64,000 nucleotides of DNA from Paludisphaera borealis (lineage in GTDB: Bacteria; Planctomycetota; Planctomycetia; Isosphaerales; Isosphaeraceae): contig NZ_CP019082.1 of NCBI RefSeq assembly GCF_001956985.1, forward strand, positions 5,270,001-5,334,000, written 5' to 3'. The notes below the pieces were generated by a model. That model ran no database searches. It saw only the letters and a list, made by a program, of their open reading frames with translations, and had not been told where the DNA came from. The stretch's first letter is position 1; every line of letters begins with the position of its first letter. This document shows positions 43,280-52,695 of the stretch, in pieces. The translations under genes and the position numbers were made by a program.

Positions 43280-44500
43280 ATGCACCGTCTGTCGCGGAGG
43301 CAGTGGGCGGCGGTTGCGACGTCCGCTCTCGTCTCCGGCTTTTCCGGTTGCGCCTCGATGCGTCGCAACGCCCCCTCGCCCGATCTGCGTCCGTGCTCGG
43401 ACGATTTCGTGTACACGAGGGACGGCTGGCGGCTGGGAGTGCGCCATTACCGGCCGAAGCGACCCGACCCGGGCAAGCTGCCGGTGATCCTCTGCCACGG
43501 CCTCGGCCTGAACGCCACCTTCTGGACGATTACCGACGATCATCTCCCCTCGCAACTCGCGGCAAAGGGCTACGAGGTTTACGTCTTCGACCTCCGGGGC
43601 TCGGGCGAGAACGCCCGGCTGGGCGTTTGCGATCGGCTCAACCGGTTCTTGCGCGAGACGCCGCTCCGAGAGCGCGGGGAGTCGTTCTGGTCGGTCGATG
43701 ATCTAGTTCGCAACGACGTGCCGGCGGTCCTCGAATACGTCGAGCGCGACTCGGGCCGGCGGTCGGTCAACTGGGTCGGCCACAGCCTCGGGGGGATGCT
43801 CATGTTCCCCTATCTTCAGCTCACCTCCGAGCCCGACCGGATCGCCAACTTCGTCGGCATGGGCAGCACGATCATCCAGGCGACGATTCCTCAGAAAGAC
43901 ATGATCCGCGCCAACGCCGGGATTCGAGGACTCTTGACCGTCGCCAGCGCCGGCCGGCTCGGCAGGCCGCTGACCTACTTCCGGATGCCGGGCATGGACC
44001 TGATCGACCGCTTCTATTACACGGCCGAGAACGTCGACCCCCGGACCGTCTCGCGGTTCTACGGCTACACGCTCGAAGACCCCGGCCCCGGCGCGCTCCG
44101 GCAGTTCGCGCCCTATCTTCGCAACGGCCACCTGCTCTCGGCCGACGAACGCATCGACTACGCGGAGCACCTCCCCGAGGTGCTCACGCCGACCCTGATG
44201 ATCGCCGGAAGCAGCGACCTGATCTCGGACGTCCCGTCGACGCGGATGACCTTCAACGCGCTGGGGAGTCCGGACAAGTCGCTGCTGATCTTCGGCAAGG
44301 AGCAGGGGAGCCAGGGCGAGTACGGCCACTGCGACCTCGTCTGGAGCAAGCACGCGCCCGTCGAGGTTTTTCCGGCCGTGATCAAGTGGCTCGACGCCCG
44401 CCAGCCCGGCCCGCCGCCGAGCGCGCAGAGCCCGTCGCCCAGCCCGCAGGCGTCGACCCGCTCGACGCTCCCCGCGTGGGTGTCACCGACTCCCCAGTAG
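43280..44500 (+). CDS. Alpha/beta-hydrolase lipoprotein
   Basis: A 406-aa exported hydrolase. The N-terminus (WAAVATSALVSGFSGCASM) has a lipobox (FSGC). The alpha/beta fold shows LCHGLGLN (oxyanion turn), VFDLRGSGENA, nucleophile elbow GHSLGG, the acid in AGSSDLISDVPS, and a histidine in YGHCDLVW. The sequence resembles lysosomal-acid-lipase-like members (partial alpha/beta-hydrolase lipase region). The C-terminal ~30 residues are Pro/Ser-rich. It converges with the NUDIX gene; their ends overlap by 18 nt. Confidence 0.9.
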   Translation: MHRLSRRQWAAVATSALVSGFSGCASMRRNAPSPDLRPCSDDFVYTRDGWRLGVRHYRPKRPDPGKLPVILCHGLGLNATFWTITDDHLPSQLAAKGYEVYVFDLRGSGENARLGVCDRLNRFLRETPLRERGESFWSVDDLVRNDVPAVLEYVERDSGRRSVNWVGHSLGGMLMFPYLQLTSEPDRIANFVGMGSTIIQATIPQKDMIRANAGIRGLLTVASAGRLGRPLTYFRMPGMDLIDRFYYTAENVDPRTVSRFYGYTLEDPGPGALRQFAPYLRNGHLLSADERIDYAEHLPEVLTPTLMIAGSSDLISDVPSTRMTFNALGSPDKSLLIFGKEQGSQGEYGHCDLVWSKHAPVEVFPAVIKWLDARQPGPPPSAQSPSPSPQASTRSTLPAWVSPTPQ

Positions 44501-45109
44501 ATCGTCGATGCAGAACCGCGACCAGGTCTCGAACTCCTCGCGGGCCGACGCCAGATCGGCGACCGGGACGAACCGGGAATCGGCCAGCCCGGCCTCGCGT
44601 GGGGCGACGAGCGGATTCTCCAGATCGTAGATGTGGACGACTCCCAGGTGGACCGAGCCGACGGGCGTCGAGTCGTCGTTGATGAGGCCGGCGAGCTTCA
44701 TCGTCCCCCGGCTGCGGATGTCGACTTCCTCATCCAGCTCGCGGCGCATGGCCGTGTCGTAGGCTTCGCGCCCGCAGCGGCCCTCCGCGTCGGCCTCGTC
44801 GACGTGCCCGCCGACCCCCAGCGACCGCAGCCGGTGCAGCCGCGCCTCGCCCTGCGACTTGCCCCTCGTGTAACTGAACACCGCGTCGCCGGCGCGGAGG
44901 ACGACGTACGGGATGATCTGCTTCCAGCTCGGATCGTCCTCGACCTCCGACCGTGGCCGATACGACATCAGCTCGGGCGTCAGCAAGACCGACAGATACC
45001 GCTCGGCGTCGGCGTGAAACCCCTGAAACCTTCCCAGCCGGTCCAGCTCAGAAGCGGGAACCACCAGCACGCGCTCACTTGAAGTCGAACTCACGACGAG
45101 GCCTCGCAC
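44483..45109 (-). CDS. NUDIX-type phosphoesterase
   Basis: A 208-aa protein with a NUDIX box, GVGGHVDEADAEG followed by AMRRELDEEVDI, matching the G-x5-E-x7-RE-x2-EE pattern with an enlarged spacing inside the helix. The N-terminal half (VLVVPASELDRLGRFQGFHA; WKQIIPYVVLRAGDAVFSYTR) is typical of a group of predicted phosphoesterases. Substrate unknown. GTG 45109 or 45094 may be the start. The 3' end overlaps the convergent hydrolase gene. Confidence 0.82.
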   Translation of the reverse strand: MRGLVVSSTSSERVLVVPASELDRLGRFQGFHADAERYLSVLLTPELMSYRPRSEVEDDPSWKQIIPYVVLRAGDAVFSYTRGKSQGEARLHRLRSLGVGGHVDEADAEGRCGREAYDTAMRRELDEEVDIRSRGTMKLAGLINDDSTPVGSVHLGVVHIYDLENPLVAPREAGLADSRFVPVADLASAREEFETWSRFCIDDLLGSR

Positions 45110-45319
45110 GGGAACAAAGAACCAAGAACGAGGCTATTCTACCACGTCTCGGCCCCCCTCGCCGAACACACCGGACGCCGCTCCGGGCAAGCGAGGATTT
45201 TTGACGTTTTTTTATCGTTCGGCTCTCACCGCCTTGGTACTTTCATGTATCGATTGCTGACGAGCGTGGTTGGCTCGCCGGAGACATGAGAACAACATCG
45301 AGCGGTGAGGAGCACGGCC

Positions 45320-47383
45320 ATGCGACGTCGAACGTCCCTGCATCGTGGTGCCGGAAGACTGACCCGAGTTCGATCCACCTCCTGCCAGACGACTCTCCTC
45401 GCGGCCGCGCTGGTCGCAACGCTCGCCGCTATCGGCGGTTCGCCGGCCTGCCTGGCCGGACCAGCGCCCGACGTCGCCTTGTGGGTCGGCGAACAGGTGA
45501 TCGTTCGGCCCGGCGCCGTCCTGCTGGTTGACGGCAAGCCCATCGACGATGAAGTCCCCGCCAAGAATCCGGCTCGCGGAAAGGCCGCGTGTGGGTTTCG
45601 GATCTACAAAGTCGAGAAGGTCGACGGATCGTCTTTCTTGCTGACGGCTGAGGACTCGGGCGCGAAACAGTCGGTCGAGATCGGCGACGTCGTCCGGCTC
45701 GCACGGATGATCGAGGACATCACCGACCTGATCGACGCCAGCCCGGGGGACGCAGAGAATTACCTGTGGCGAGGGTTCGTCCAACTCAAGCGAGCCGAAC
45801 TTGAGAAGGCGATCGCCGACTTCGACGAGGCGATCCGTCTCGATCCCGGAAATGCCGTTCCCTATCTCGGCCGCGGCAATGCCTGGGCTGAGAAGAACGA
45901 ATACGACAAGGCGATCGCCGATTACGGCGAGGCGATCCGCATCGATCCGGGTTGCGCAGCCGCCTATGCCAACCAGGGCGACGCCTGGTCGGATAAGCAC
46001 GAGTTCGAGAAGGCGGTCGGCGACTACACCGAGGCCATCCGCCTTGATCCCGAGCGAGCGAAAAACTACACGCTCCGCGGCGACGCCTGGGCTTCGATGG
46101 GTGAGTGGGACAAGGCGATTGCGGATTGCAGCGAGGCGATCCGCCTCGATCCCGCGGACCCGGACAATTACAGCGCCCGAGGCGACGCCCGGGCTGACAA
46201 GCAGGACTTCGAGTCGGCGATCGTCGACTATAACGAGGCGATCCGCCTCGATCCCACAAACGCCGGTCTCCATAGATCACGCGGCAGCGCCTGGTCCGAA
46301 TTGAAGGATTTTGACAAGGCGATCACCGACTACGGCGAGGCGATCCGGCTCAATCCATTGGCGGCGGTCTTCTATAGTTTGCGCGCGATGGCCTGGTCTG
46401 CAAAGCGAGACGATGACAGAGCGATCGCCGACTACACCGACGCGATCCGCCTCGATCCGGCGGATGCGATCGCCTACAGCTTGCGCGGCCTGGCCTGGGA
46501 ATCGAAGAAAGAGTACGACAAGGCGATCGCCGATTTCAGCGAAGCGATTCGCCTCGATCCCGCGGACGTCGGCAACTACAGTTCTCGCGGCAGGGTCTGG
46601 TCCAGAAAGAAAGAGTCCGACAAGGCGATCGCCGACTACACCGATGCGATTCGACTTGATCCTGCGGTCGCCGAAAACTACAGGTCCCGCGGCATGGATT
46701 GGTCCGAGAAGGGCGACCTCGACAGAGCGATCGCCGATTTCAGCGAAGCGATTCGCCTCGATCCCGCGGACGCCTACGCCTACCACTTTCGCGGCAGCAC
46801 CTGGTCCAGCAAGAAGGAGTACGACAAGGCGATCGCCGACTACACCGAGGCGATCCGACTCGCTCCGAAGGACGGATTCAACTTCAATGCACGCGGCTGG
46901 ACTTGGTCTCGAAAAAAGGAGTACGACAAGGCGATCGCCGACTTCACCGACGCGATCCGCCTCGATCCGACGGATGGATTCAACTTCGATGCGCGCGGCA
47001 GGGCTTGGGCCGATAAGAAGGAGTACGACGAGGCGATCGCCGACTACACCGAGGCGATCCGACTCGATCCCGAGCATTCGCCCGCTTACAACGGCCGCGC
47101 CTGGATCTGGGCGACCGCGCTCGACGACAAGGCACGCGACGGCAAACGTGCTGTCGAATCGGCGATGCGCGCCTGTGAGATCAACGAATGGAACCGGCCC
47201 GACGACCTGGAAGCGCTCGCCGCCGGTTACGCCGAGACGGGCGACTTCGCCTCGGCGGTGAAGTGGGAAGAGAAGGCGATCGAGCTCCTGGGCGAAGACC
47301 GCGAGGCCAGGAAGCCCGAGTTTCGCAATCGCCTGGACCTGTACCGCGACAAGAAGCCCTATCGCCAGAAGCCGTCGCCGTGA
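45320..47383 (+). CDS. Exported 13-repeat TPR protein
   Basis: A 687-aa protein: signal-type segment (TTLLAAALVATLAAIGGSPACLA), an ~85-residue N-terminal domain (LWVGEQVIVRPGAVLLVDGK), then thirteen 34-residue tetratricopeptide repeats of consensus YDKAIADYTEAIRLDP and two degenerate ones. At DNA level this is a 102-bp tandem array with strong similarity between units, which suggests recent expansion and recombination. ATG 45320 has GAGGAG upstream; the GTG at 45305 overlaps that site and is rejected. It is probably a periplasmic protein-interaction scaffold. Confidence 0.9.
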   Translation: MRRRTSLHRGAGRLTRVRSTSCQTTLLAAALVATLAAIGGSPACLAGPAPDVALWVGEQVIVRPGAVLLVDGKPIDDEVPAKNPARGKAACGFRIYKVEKVDGSSFLLTAEDSGAKQSVEIGDVVRLARMIEDITDLIDASPGDAENYLWRGFVQLKRAELEKAIADFDEAIRLDPGNAVPYLGRGNAWAEKNEYDKAIADYGEAIRIDPGCAAAYANQGDAWSDKHEFEKAVGDYTEAIRLDPERAKNYTLRGDAWASMGEWDKAIADCSEAIRLDPADPDNYSARGDARADKQDFESAIVDYNEAIRLDPTNAGLHRSRGSAWSELKDFDKAITDYGEAIRLNPLAAVFYSLRAMAWSAKRDDDRAIADYTDAIRLDPADAIAYSLRGLAWESKKEYDKAIADFSEAIRLDPADVGNYSSRGRVWSRKKESDKAIADYTDAIRLDPAVAENYRSRGMDWSEKGDLDRAIADFSEAIRLDPADAYAYHFRGSTWSSKKEYDKAIADYTEAIRLAPKDGFNFNARGWTWSRKKEYDKAIADFTDAIRLDPTDGFNFDARGRAWADKKEYDEAIADYTEAIRLDPEHSPAYNGRAWIWATALDDKARDGKRAVESAMRACEINEWNRPDDLEALAAGYAETGDFASAVKWEEKAIELLGEDREARKPEFRNRLDLYRDKKPYRQKPSP

Positions 47384-47437
47384 GGGAAGCGCCGCGTCGA
47401 GCGGCACCTCCTCCGGGGCGGCTTTGAGCCGTTCCGA

Positions 47438-49900
47438 TCAATGCCGGAACAGGAACTCCTTGGAGTTGATGAGGACCCAGCCGAGGTCTTCGGTGGCGGA
47501 GCGGAGATCCTTGGCGGCTTTCAGGTGTTTGACGGCGGCTTCGAGTTCGGCGGCGTTGGGGGCGCGGCCGAGGGCGACGAGGTAAAGCTCCTGGGTGATC
47601 GCCTCGGGGGGCTTGCCGCTCTTGGCGAGCAGGGCGATCCGGCCGTTGTCGTCGTGGAGCTTGCCGTTGACGGTCGCGCCGCCGATGAGCTGGAGGGCCT
47701 GCGACAGGTTCGAGTCGCTCTCGCGCTCGCATTCGCAGGCCAGCTCGCGGGCCGGTCGGCCGAACGTCTTGAGGAACGGGTTGTCCATCTTGCCGTCGGG
47801 AATCTGCGTGGCGCGGGCGCCCTTGGGAAGGCCGTCGAAGGTCGTCGTCGTGCCGGTCACGACCGAGATGGCGTCGAGCAAGACCTCGGCGGGCAACAGC
47901 TTGGTCGTGGCGTGCGAGAAGTAGATCGCGTCGTCGGCGTTGAGCTTGTTGGTCGTCGCCGAGAACTGGTAGGTCCGGCTCAGGAGGATCGTCCGGATCA
48001 GCGACTTGAGGTTGTAGCCGCCGGCGACGAAGCCCTTGGTCAGGCCGTTGAGCAGGTCGTCGTTCGAAGCGGGGTTCGAGTCGCGGAAGTCGTCGACGGG
48101 TTCGACGATCCCCCGGCCCATCAGGTGATACCAGATCCGGTTGACGAGGCTCTTGGCGAAGAACGGGTTGTCGGCGGCCGTCAGCCAGGAGGCGAGCCGG
48201 GCGCGGCGGTCGGTCTTGGCGTCGTCGAGCACTGGGCCGCCGAGGGCCTTCGGGGGCATCACCTTACCGGTCCGGGGCTGGCGGACGTCGCCCGCGCCGG
48301 TGGAGAAGACGACCTCTTCCTCGGGCAGCCCGCCGGGCTTGCGGCCGACCTGCGAGAAGAAGGCGGCGAAGCCGTAGTAGTCGTCCTGCGTCCACTTCTC
48401 GAACGGGTGGTTGTGGCACTTGGCGCACTGGATGCGGACGCCCAGGAAGAGCTGGGCGGTCGTCTCGACCGAGCTTTCGGGGTCGCGGCTGATCCGGTAG
48501 TAGTTGGTCGCGGGGTTCGAGTAGGTCGAGCCGTCGGCCGCCAGCAGCATGCGGACGAACTCGTCCATCGGCATCCCGCGTTCGAGGGCCGACCGAATCC
48601 AGCGGTGGAAGACGTAGGCCCCCTTGGGCTGGATCAACCGGCCGTTGGAGCGGAGCACGTCGGCGAACTTGAGCGCCCAGAAGTCGTAGAACTCGGGGCG
48701 TTCGAGCAGGCGGTCGACGACCTTGGCCCGGCGGTCTGCCGATTTATCGCTCAGGAACGCCGAGGTCTCCTCGGGCGTGGGAAGCGCCCCGACGACGTCG
48801 AGGTAGGCGCGGCGGATGAACTCGGCGTCGGTGCAGCTTTCGGACGGAGCGATGCGGATGCGGTTGAGCTTCTCGTAGACCGCGCGGTCGACGACGCTGT
48901 CTTGCGGGACCTGGGCGACCTGGAAGCCCGGGACCTCGATCAGATGCGTGAGCCGGATGATGGCGACCAGGCTCAGGTAGTGGGCGATCACGGCGACCTC
49001 GCCGCGGTTCTTGAAGACGACGTGGGCGTCGGCGTCGACCTCGGCGATGTCGGGGCTGGACGAGTCGTAGTAGCAGATCGGCGTCACGTCGCGCTGGGAG
49101 CCGTCGGACAGGGTCAGCAGGACGGCGAGCTGCTGGGACTTCGCCGGGGCGTTGAGGACCCGGTCGCTGGGGACGATCTCAAGCTTGACGGGCTGGACGC
49201 CGCCCGGGTCGTCGTGCGCGCCCTCGGCGATCCAGTCGCGGAGGAACTCGAAGCTCTTGGACGTCCGCTTCAACCGCAGGCCCCCTTCGTGGGGGACTTC
49301 GCCGAGCGGCTTGCGGAGGGTGACGCTGGTGTCGGCGGCGAAGGTGTTGATCCGCCGGCCGCCGGACTCGCGGGTCAGGGTGGTGAAATCCTGGTCGGGC
49401 AGGTAGCCGCGGAGGCTGAGCTTGAAGCCCCCCTTGCCGGTCGGCGTGCCGTGGCAGGCGCCCGTGTTGCAACCCGCCTGGCTGAGCACGGGCATCACGT
49501 CGCGGCGGAAGCTCACCGGCGCGGGCTTGTCGAGCCCCTGCACCTGGACTGTCGTCGAGACCTCGACGCTCCCCCGCCGGGCGGTGATCACCGCCTTGCC
49601 GTTGCCGTGCGGAACCACCCGTCCGGTGTGGGACACGACGGCCACCGCCGGATCGGCGCTGGTCCATTCGAGGGCGTGGGTGAGGTCGCGGACGCCGTCG
49701 GGATACGTGCCGGTCACGATCAACTGGCGAGTGGCGCGGCGGCCGACGAGCGTGGCGTCGGCCGGGCTGATCGCCAGTGAAGCGGGCGTTCCGACGAGGG
49801 CGTCCTTGTCGTCGCCTCGGACGTCGATCGAGAAGGCCGCGAGGATTCCAGCGGCCGCGAGGAGTGTTCCCAGGACTTTCCGATCTCGGGTTCCAGGCAT
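47438..49900 (-). CDS. Exported DUF1549/DUF1553 protein with BIG_2 domain and cytochrome-like motifs
   Basis: An 820-aa planctomycete surface or periplasmic protein. Signal segment (LGTLLAAAGILAAFSIDVRG), an Ig-like BIG_2 domain (~40-125), a cytochrome-like region with AGCNTGACHG, a second BIG-like region, DUF1549 (VDRAVYEKLNRIRI; CTDAEFIRRAYLDVVGALPT; QCAKCHNHPFEKW) and DUF1553 (NPFFAKSLVNRIWYHLMGRG; LIRTILLSRTYQFS; LNSKEFLFRH-like end). Members are usually paired with DUF1501 proteins; no intact partner is adjacent. ATG 49900 has AAGGA at good spacing. Confidence 0.93.
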   Translation of the reverse strand: MPGTRDRKVLGTLLAAAGILAAFSIDVRGDDKDALVGTPASLAISPADATLVGRRATRQLIVTGTYPDGVRDLTHALEWTSADPAVAVVSHTGRVVPHGNGKAVITARRGSVEVSTTVQVQGLDKPAPVSFRRDVMPVLSQAGCNTGACHGTPTGKGGFKLSLRGYLPDQDFTTLTRESGGRRINTFAADTSVTLRKPLGEVPHEGGLRLKRTSKSFEFLRDWIAEGAHDDPGGVQPVKLEIVPSDRVLNAPAKSQQLAVLLTLSDGSQRDVTPICYYDSSSPDIAEVDADAHVVFKNRGEVAVIAHYLSLVAIIRLTHLIEVPGFQVAQVPQDSVVDRAVYEKLNRIRIAPSESCTDAEFIRRAYLDVVGALPTPEETSAFLSDKSADRRAKVVDRLLERPEFYDFWALKFADVLRSNGRLIQPKGAYVFHRWIRSALERGMPMDEFVRMLLAADGSTYSNPATNYYRISRDPESSVETTAQLFLGVRIQCAKCHNHPFEKWTQDDYYGFAAFFSQVGRKPGGLPEEEVVFSTGAGDVRQPRTGKVMPPKALGGPVLDDAKTDRRARLASWLTAADNPFFAKSLVNRIWYHLMGRGIVEPVDDFRDSNPASNDDLLNGLTKGFVAGGYNLKSLIRTILLSRTYQFSATTNKLNADDAIYFSHATTKLLPAEVLLDAISVVTGTTTTFDGLPKGARATQIPDGKMDNPFLKTFGRPARELACECERESDSNLSQALQLIGGATVNGKLHDDNGRIALLAKSGKPPEAITQELYLVALGRAPNAAELEAAVKHLKAAKDLRSATEDLGWVLINSKEFLFRH

Positions 49901-50407
49901 GGCGATCAATCCTTCTGATCGGAGCTACGGCGAGCGAGGGCCGTATTCGGGCGGAGAAACCGGTGGACGTCGGGGTCGCAAGCAGTCAGTGGGGCAGCGC
50001 ATCCGACAGCAACGTCGGACACGACTACGGCAATTGTTTAACAACGTACCAACAGCGGCAAGAAATTTCAAGGAAAGTGCAACAATTTTCTCCGATCGTA
50101 GCGACTCGGCAAGACGGGTGGGCTTGCGTTGATCGGCGGAAGCGCTAAAATGAGGTGTTGGCTGCGGCTTGAGGCACGCTTGCCATGCGCCGACGCCTGT
50201 CGAAGAAGCCGACCCTGGGCCGTTCGCCCAAAAGGTCGGGCCGTCCGAATTCTCCAGAACCGTGTGATAGACTAAAGTCGAGAGTCGGCTGGCGAGCCTG
50301 CGCGAGGGCTCAAGCTCCGCGGGTCGAGGAGATGCGCGGTTGGTTTGGACGAGGAGGTCGGCCCCAAAGGGATGGGGCTGGCGGCGTTGTCAAGGAGGAT
50401 GGACGTG
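49901..50407. other. Divergent intergenic region
   Basis: A 507-nt spacer between divergent genes, AT-richer around 50030-50100. TTGTTTAACAA (50034-50044) is an 11-nt palindrome that might be an operator. No supportable gene was found; the short frames overlapping it lack typical codon use. Confidence 0.4.
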
Positions 50408-50890
50408 ATGGTCGTTCGCAATTGGAGCGGCGCGGCGCGGTTCGGCTTGCCCGGCTTGATCTTGGGAGTCGCCGTCTCCTGGGTCGGCGGGGCGCGAGGT
50501 CCGGAAGCGGCGGCCCAGACTGGGGCGGGGGGAGACTCATCGATACCAGCGATCCAGCCGCAGCGACCTCACGATCCGACCCGCGCGCCGCAACCGCAAG
50601 GGCAGGCGCGTCCGCTGGCTTCGGGCGAAGCCGGCGGCACGATGGCGTTCGTGACCTCGCCGGGAGGGACCGCGCAGTGGCTGTACCTGATCGACACCAA
50701 GACGCGGGCGTTCGCCGTCTACCGGGTCGATCCCACCAACACCAAGGGCGTGGTCAAGCTCGAAGCCGCTCGGCAGTATCAGTACGACCTGAAGCTGGAG
50801 CACTATAACAATCAACCGCCGGAGCCCAGCGCCATCGAAGCGACGGTGAAGGCCCTTTCGCAGACCGGACGATCATCGGGGGACCGCTAG
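50408..50890 (+). CDS. Small exported/anchored hypothetical protein
   Basis: A 160-aa protein with an N-terminal hydrophobic segment (FGLPGLILGVAVSWVGGA), a Pro/Gln-rich linker and a compact C-terminal domain (GGTMAFVTSPGGTAQWLYLI; TRAFAVYRVDPTNTKGVVKL). The C-terminal domain recurs in planctomycete proteins but has no assigned role. ATG 50408 is 10 nt after AAGGAGG; ATG 50399 is too close to that site. Confidence 0.65.
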   Translation: MVVRNWSGAARFGLPGLILGVAVSWVGGARGPEAAAQTGAGGDSSIPAIQPQRPHDPTRAPQPQGQARPLASGEAGGTMAFVTSPGGTAQWLYLIDTKTRAFAVYRVDPTNTKGVVKLEAARQYQYDLKLEHYNNQPPEPSAIEATVKALSQTGRSSGDR

Positions 50891-50986
50891 CCGCGCGCAC
50901 AGGGTTGGTCGCGGTCTCCAGCTCACTTGGAATCGACCCAACCACGGCCGAGTCTCGGCCGATCTCGACCGCGAGGACCATGTCCA

Positions 50987-52528
50987 ATGGCACAATTTTA
51001 CACGCTTGAAGAAGCCGCCCGCGTCTTGGGGATGAGTCCCGACGAGTTGACGGAGAAAGCTCAACAGCGCGACATCCGGGCGTTCCTCGACGGCGGGACC
51101 TGGCGGTTCCGGGTCGTCGACGTCGACGAGTTGGCCCGGCGCCGCGGTCTGGGGAGCGACGCCGAGCTGCGGCTCTCGGACCTCGAAGTTCCGGCCGTCT
51201 CCAGTGGCGCCGACCTGGAAGACCTCGACCTCTCCGAGTTCCAGCTCGGCGTGGCCAGGCCCGACCTCGGCGCCGAGACCATGCACTTCGCGATCCCCGG
51301 CGACAAGCCGACCGCCGAGTCCGGCTCGGACCACGACCTGATGTTCGACGACCTCTCGCTCCCCCCCAACCCGGTGACCGGCTCGAGCTCGGTGATCATC
51401 GGCATGCAGTCGTCCGGCAAGCGGCCGAGCGATTCCGACGTCCGGCTGGTCCCGGAACAGTTCAAGGGGGCCAGCGACTCCGACGTCCGGCTCGCCTCGC
51501 CCGACCCGGACCGCAGGCTCCTGAGCGACTCGGACGTGACCCTCATCAAGGACGACACTTCCGAGCACAACTTCCTCACCTCGGGCTCGGGCGACACCGC
51601 CGTGCGGCCCAGCCCGGTGGTCGGCTCGTCGGCGGAAGTCCCCGCCGGCAGCGCCGACGACAGCGACTTCGAACTCAATCCGTCGAGCGACCTGGTCGAC
51701 GTCCTCTCGCCCGAGTCGGGCAGCGACTTCGAGCTGAGCGCCCTTGACCAGAGCGACGAGTTCGAGGCCACCCCGATGCGTCCGAGCGACTCGGACGTCA
51801 CGGCCGCCGACCCCAACCTCTCGGGCATCAACCTGTCGCGGCCCAGCGACTCGGGGATCAACCTCCAGGGCGTCGGCAACTTCAACCTCGGCGGCGATTC
51901 CATCGAACTCGCCCCCCTGAGCGGCGACGAGGTCCCCACCTCGAAGTCCAAGCCCGCCCCCAAGGCGGCGCCGGGCAAGGCAAAGCCATCGCTGGCCGCC
52001 ACGCCTCCTCCGGTGATCGGCAGGGGCGAGAAGGACATCTTCGACGACACCGACTTCGAGGTCGACGCGGCGCTCGACGACGAGTCGGACGACAGGACCA
52101 TGCAGCTTCCGACCGGCGGCAGCGACTTCGACATCGAAGACAGCGACAGCGGCTCGGAGGTCTTCGCGATCGACGAGGAAGACGTCGATCAGAACGCCGC
52201 GACCGCGATGGCGCCCTCGGCCTTCGCCGATGACGACGATGATGAAGACGACGACGGCTTCGACGATGCCGTCTCCAGCGAGATGGCCACCTCGTGGTCT
52301 TCGGACGACTCGCCCAGCGGCGCCTCGTCGACTCCCGCCATGGTGATCTCCCGCGAGGCCGCCGTCGATTGGGACGGCCTTTCCGTCGGGCTCCTGGCCG
52401 CCGCCAGCCTGTTCATCTTCTTCGCGGCCTTCATCGCGCAAGACCTGGTCCGCAACCTTTACGACTTCAACGAGGGGGGCGTCGCCTCGGGCCTCGTCCG
52501 GTCGATCTCCGGCATGCTCTTCAGTTGA
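50987..52528 (+). CDS. Excisionase-type HTH protein with acidic repeat region and C-terminal TM anchor
   Basis: A 513-aa protein of unusual layout. Residues 1-52 are an excisionase/MerR-like winged HTH (YTLEEAARVLGMSPDELTEKA; RDIRAFLDGGTWRFRVVDVDEL). About 400 residues of acidic, Ser/Asp-rich, probably disordered sequence follow, with recurring SDSDVRL, SDSDVTL and SDSGINL motifs and a run of Asp (~415-425). One TM helix (~470-490, VGLLAAASLFIFFAAFIAQDL) and a short tail end it. It could tether DNA or a partner to the membrane; the HTH may instead be a protein-binding module. ATG 50987 begins the HTH. Function unknown. Confidence 0.8.
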   Translation: MAQFYTLEEAARVLGMSPDELTEKAQQRDIRAFLDGGTWRFRVVDVDELARRRGLGSDAELRLSDLEVPAVSSGADLEDLDLSEFQLGVARPDLGAETMHFAIPGDKPTAESGSDHDLMFDDLSLPPNPVTGSSSVIIGMQSSGKRPSDSDVRLVPEQFKGASDSDVRLASPDPDRRLLSDSDVTLIKDDTSEHNFLTSGSGDTAVRPSPVVGSSAEVPAGSADDSDFELNPSSDLVDVLSPESGSDFELSALDQSDEFEATPMRPSDSDVTAADPNLSGINLSRPSDSGINLQGVGNFNLGGDSIELAPLSGDEVPTSKSKPAPKAAPGKAKPSLAATPPPVIGRGEKDIFDDTDFEVDAALDDESDDRTMQLPTGGSDFDIEDSDSGSEVFAIDEEDVDQNAATAMAPSAFADDDDDEDDDGFDDAVSSEMATSWSSDDSPSGASSTPAMVISREAAVDWDGLSVGLLAAASLFIFFAAFIAQDLVRNLYDFNEGGVASGLVRSISGMLFS

Positions 52529-52602
52529 GCCGACCTGGGCTTGCCCCCGGCGGCCGAATCCGGTAATACGACGTCGCGATCACCTTCGCGCGACTACCAC
52601 GA

Positions 52603-52641
52603 CGACCCGCTTTCCGCCCTGTTCCGGGCGAAAGCGGGTCG
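52603..52641 (+). terminator. Long hairpin after HTH-TM gene
   Basis: CGACCCGCTTTC-CGCCC (52603-52619) pairs with GGGCG-AAAGCGGGTCG (52626-52641): about 16 bp with one bulge, 75 nt after the stop. No clear U tract; probably a terminator. Confidence 0.55.
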
Positions 52642-52695
52642 CTTCACGTTCCTCGGCCGTCGCCCCGCGATCGTTTCCGAAAGGACTCGGGACGG

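Noticed and set aside
45767-47060. 102-bp tandem repeats as a CRISPR array or satellite
   Set aside because: Repeats are in frame and encode TPR units throughout, with no unique spacers.
47441-49780. 779-codon plus-strand frame
   Set aside because: Antisense to the DUF1549/DUF1553 gene, which has clear domains.
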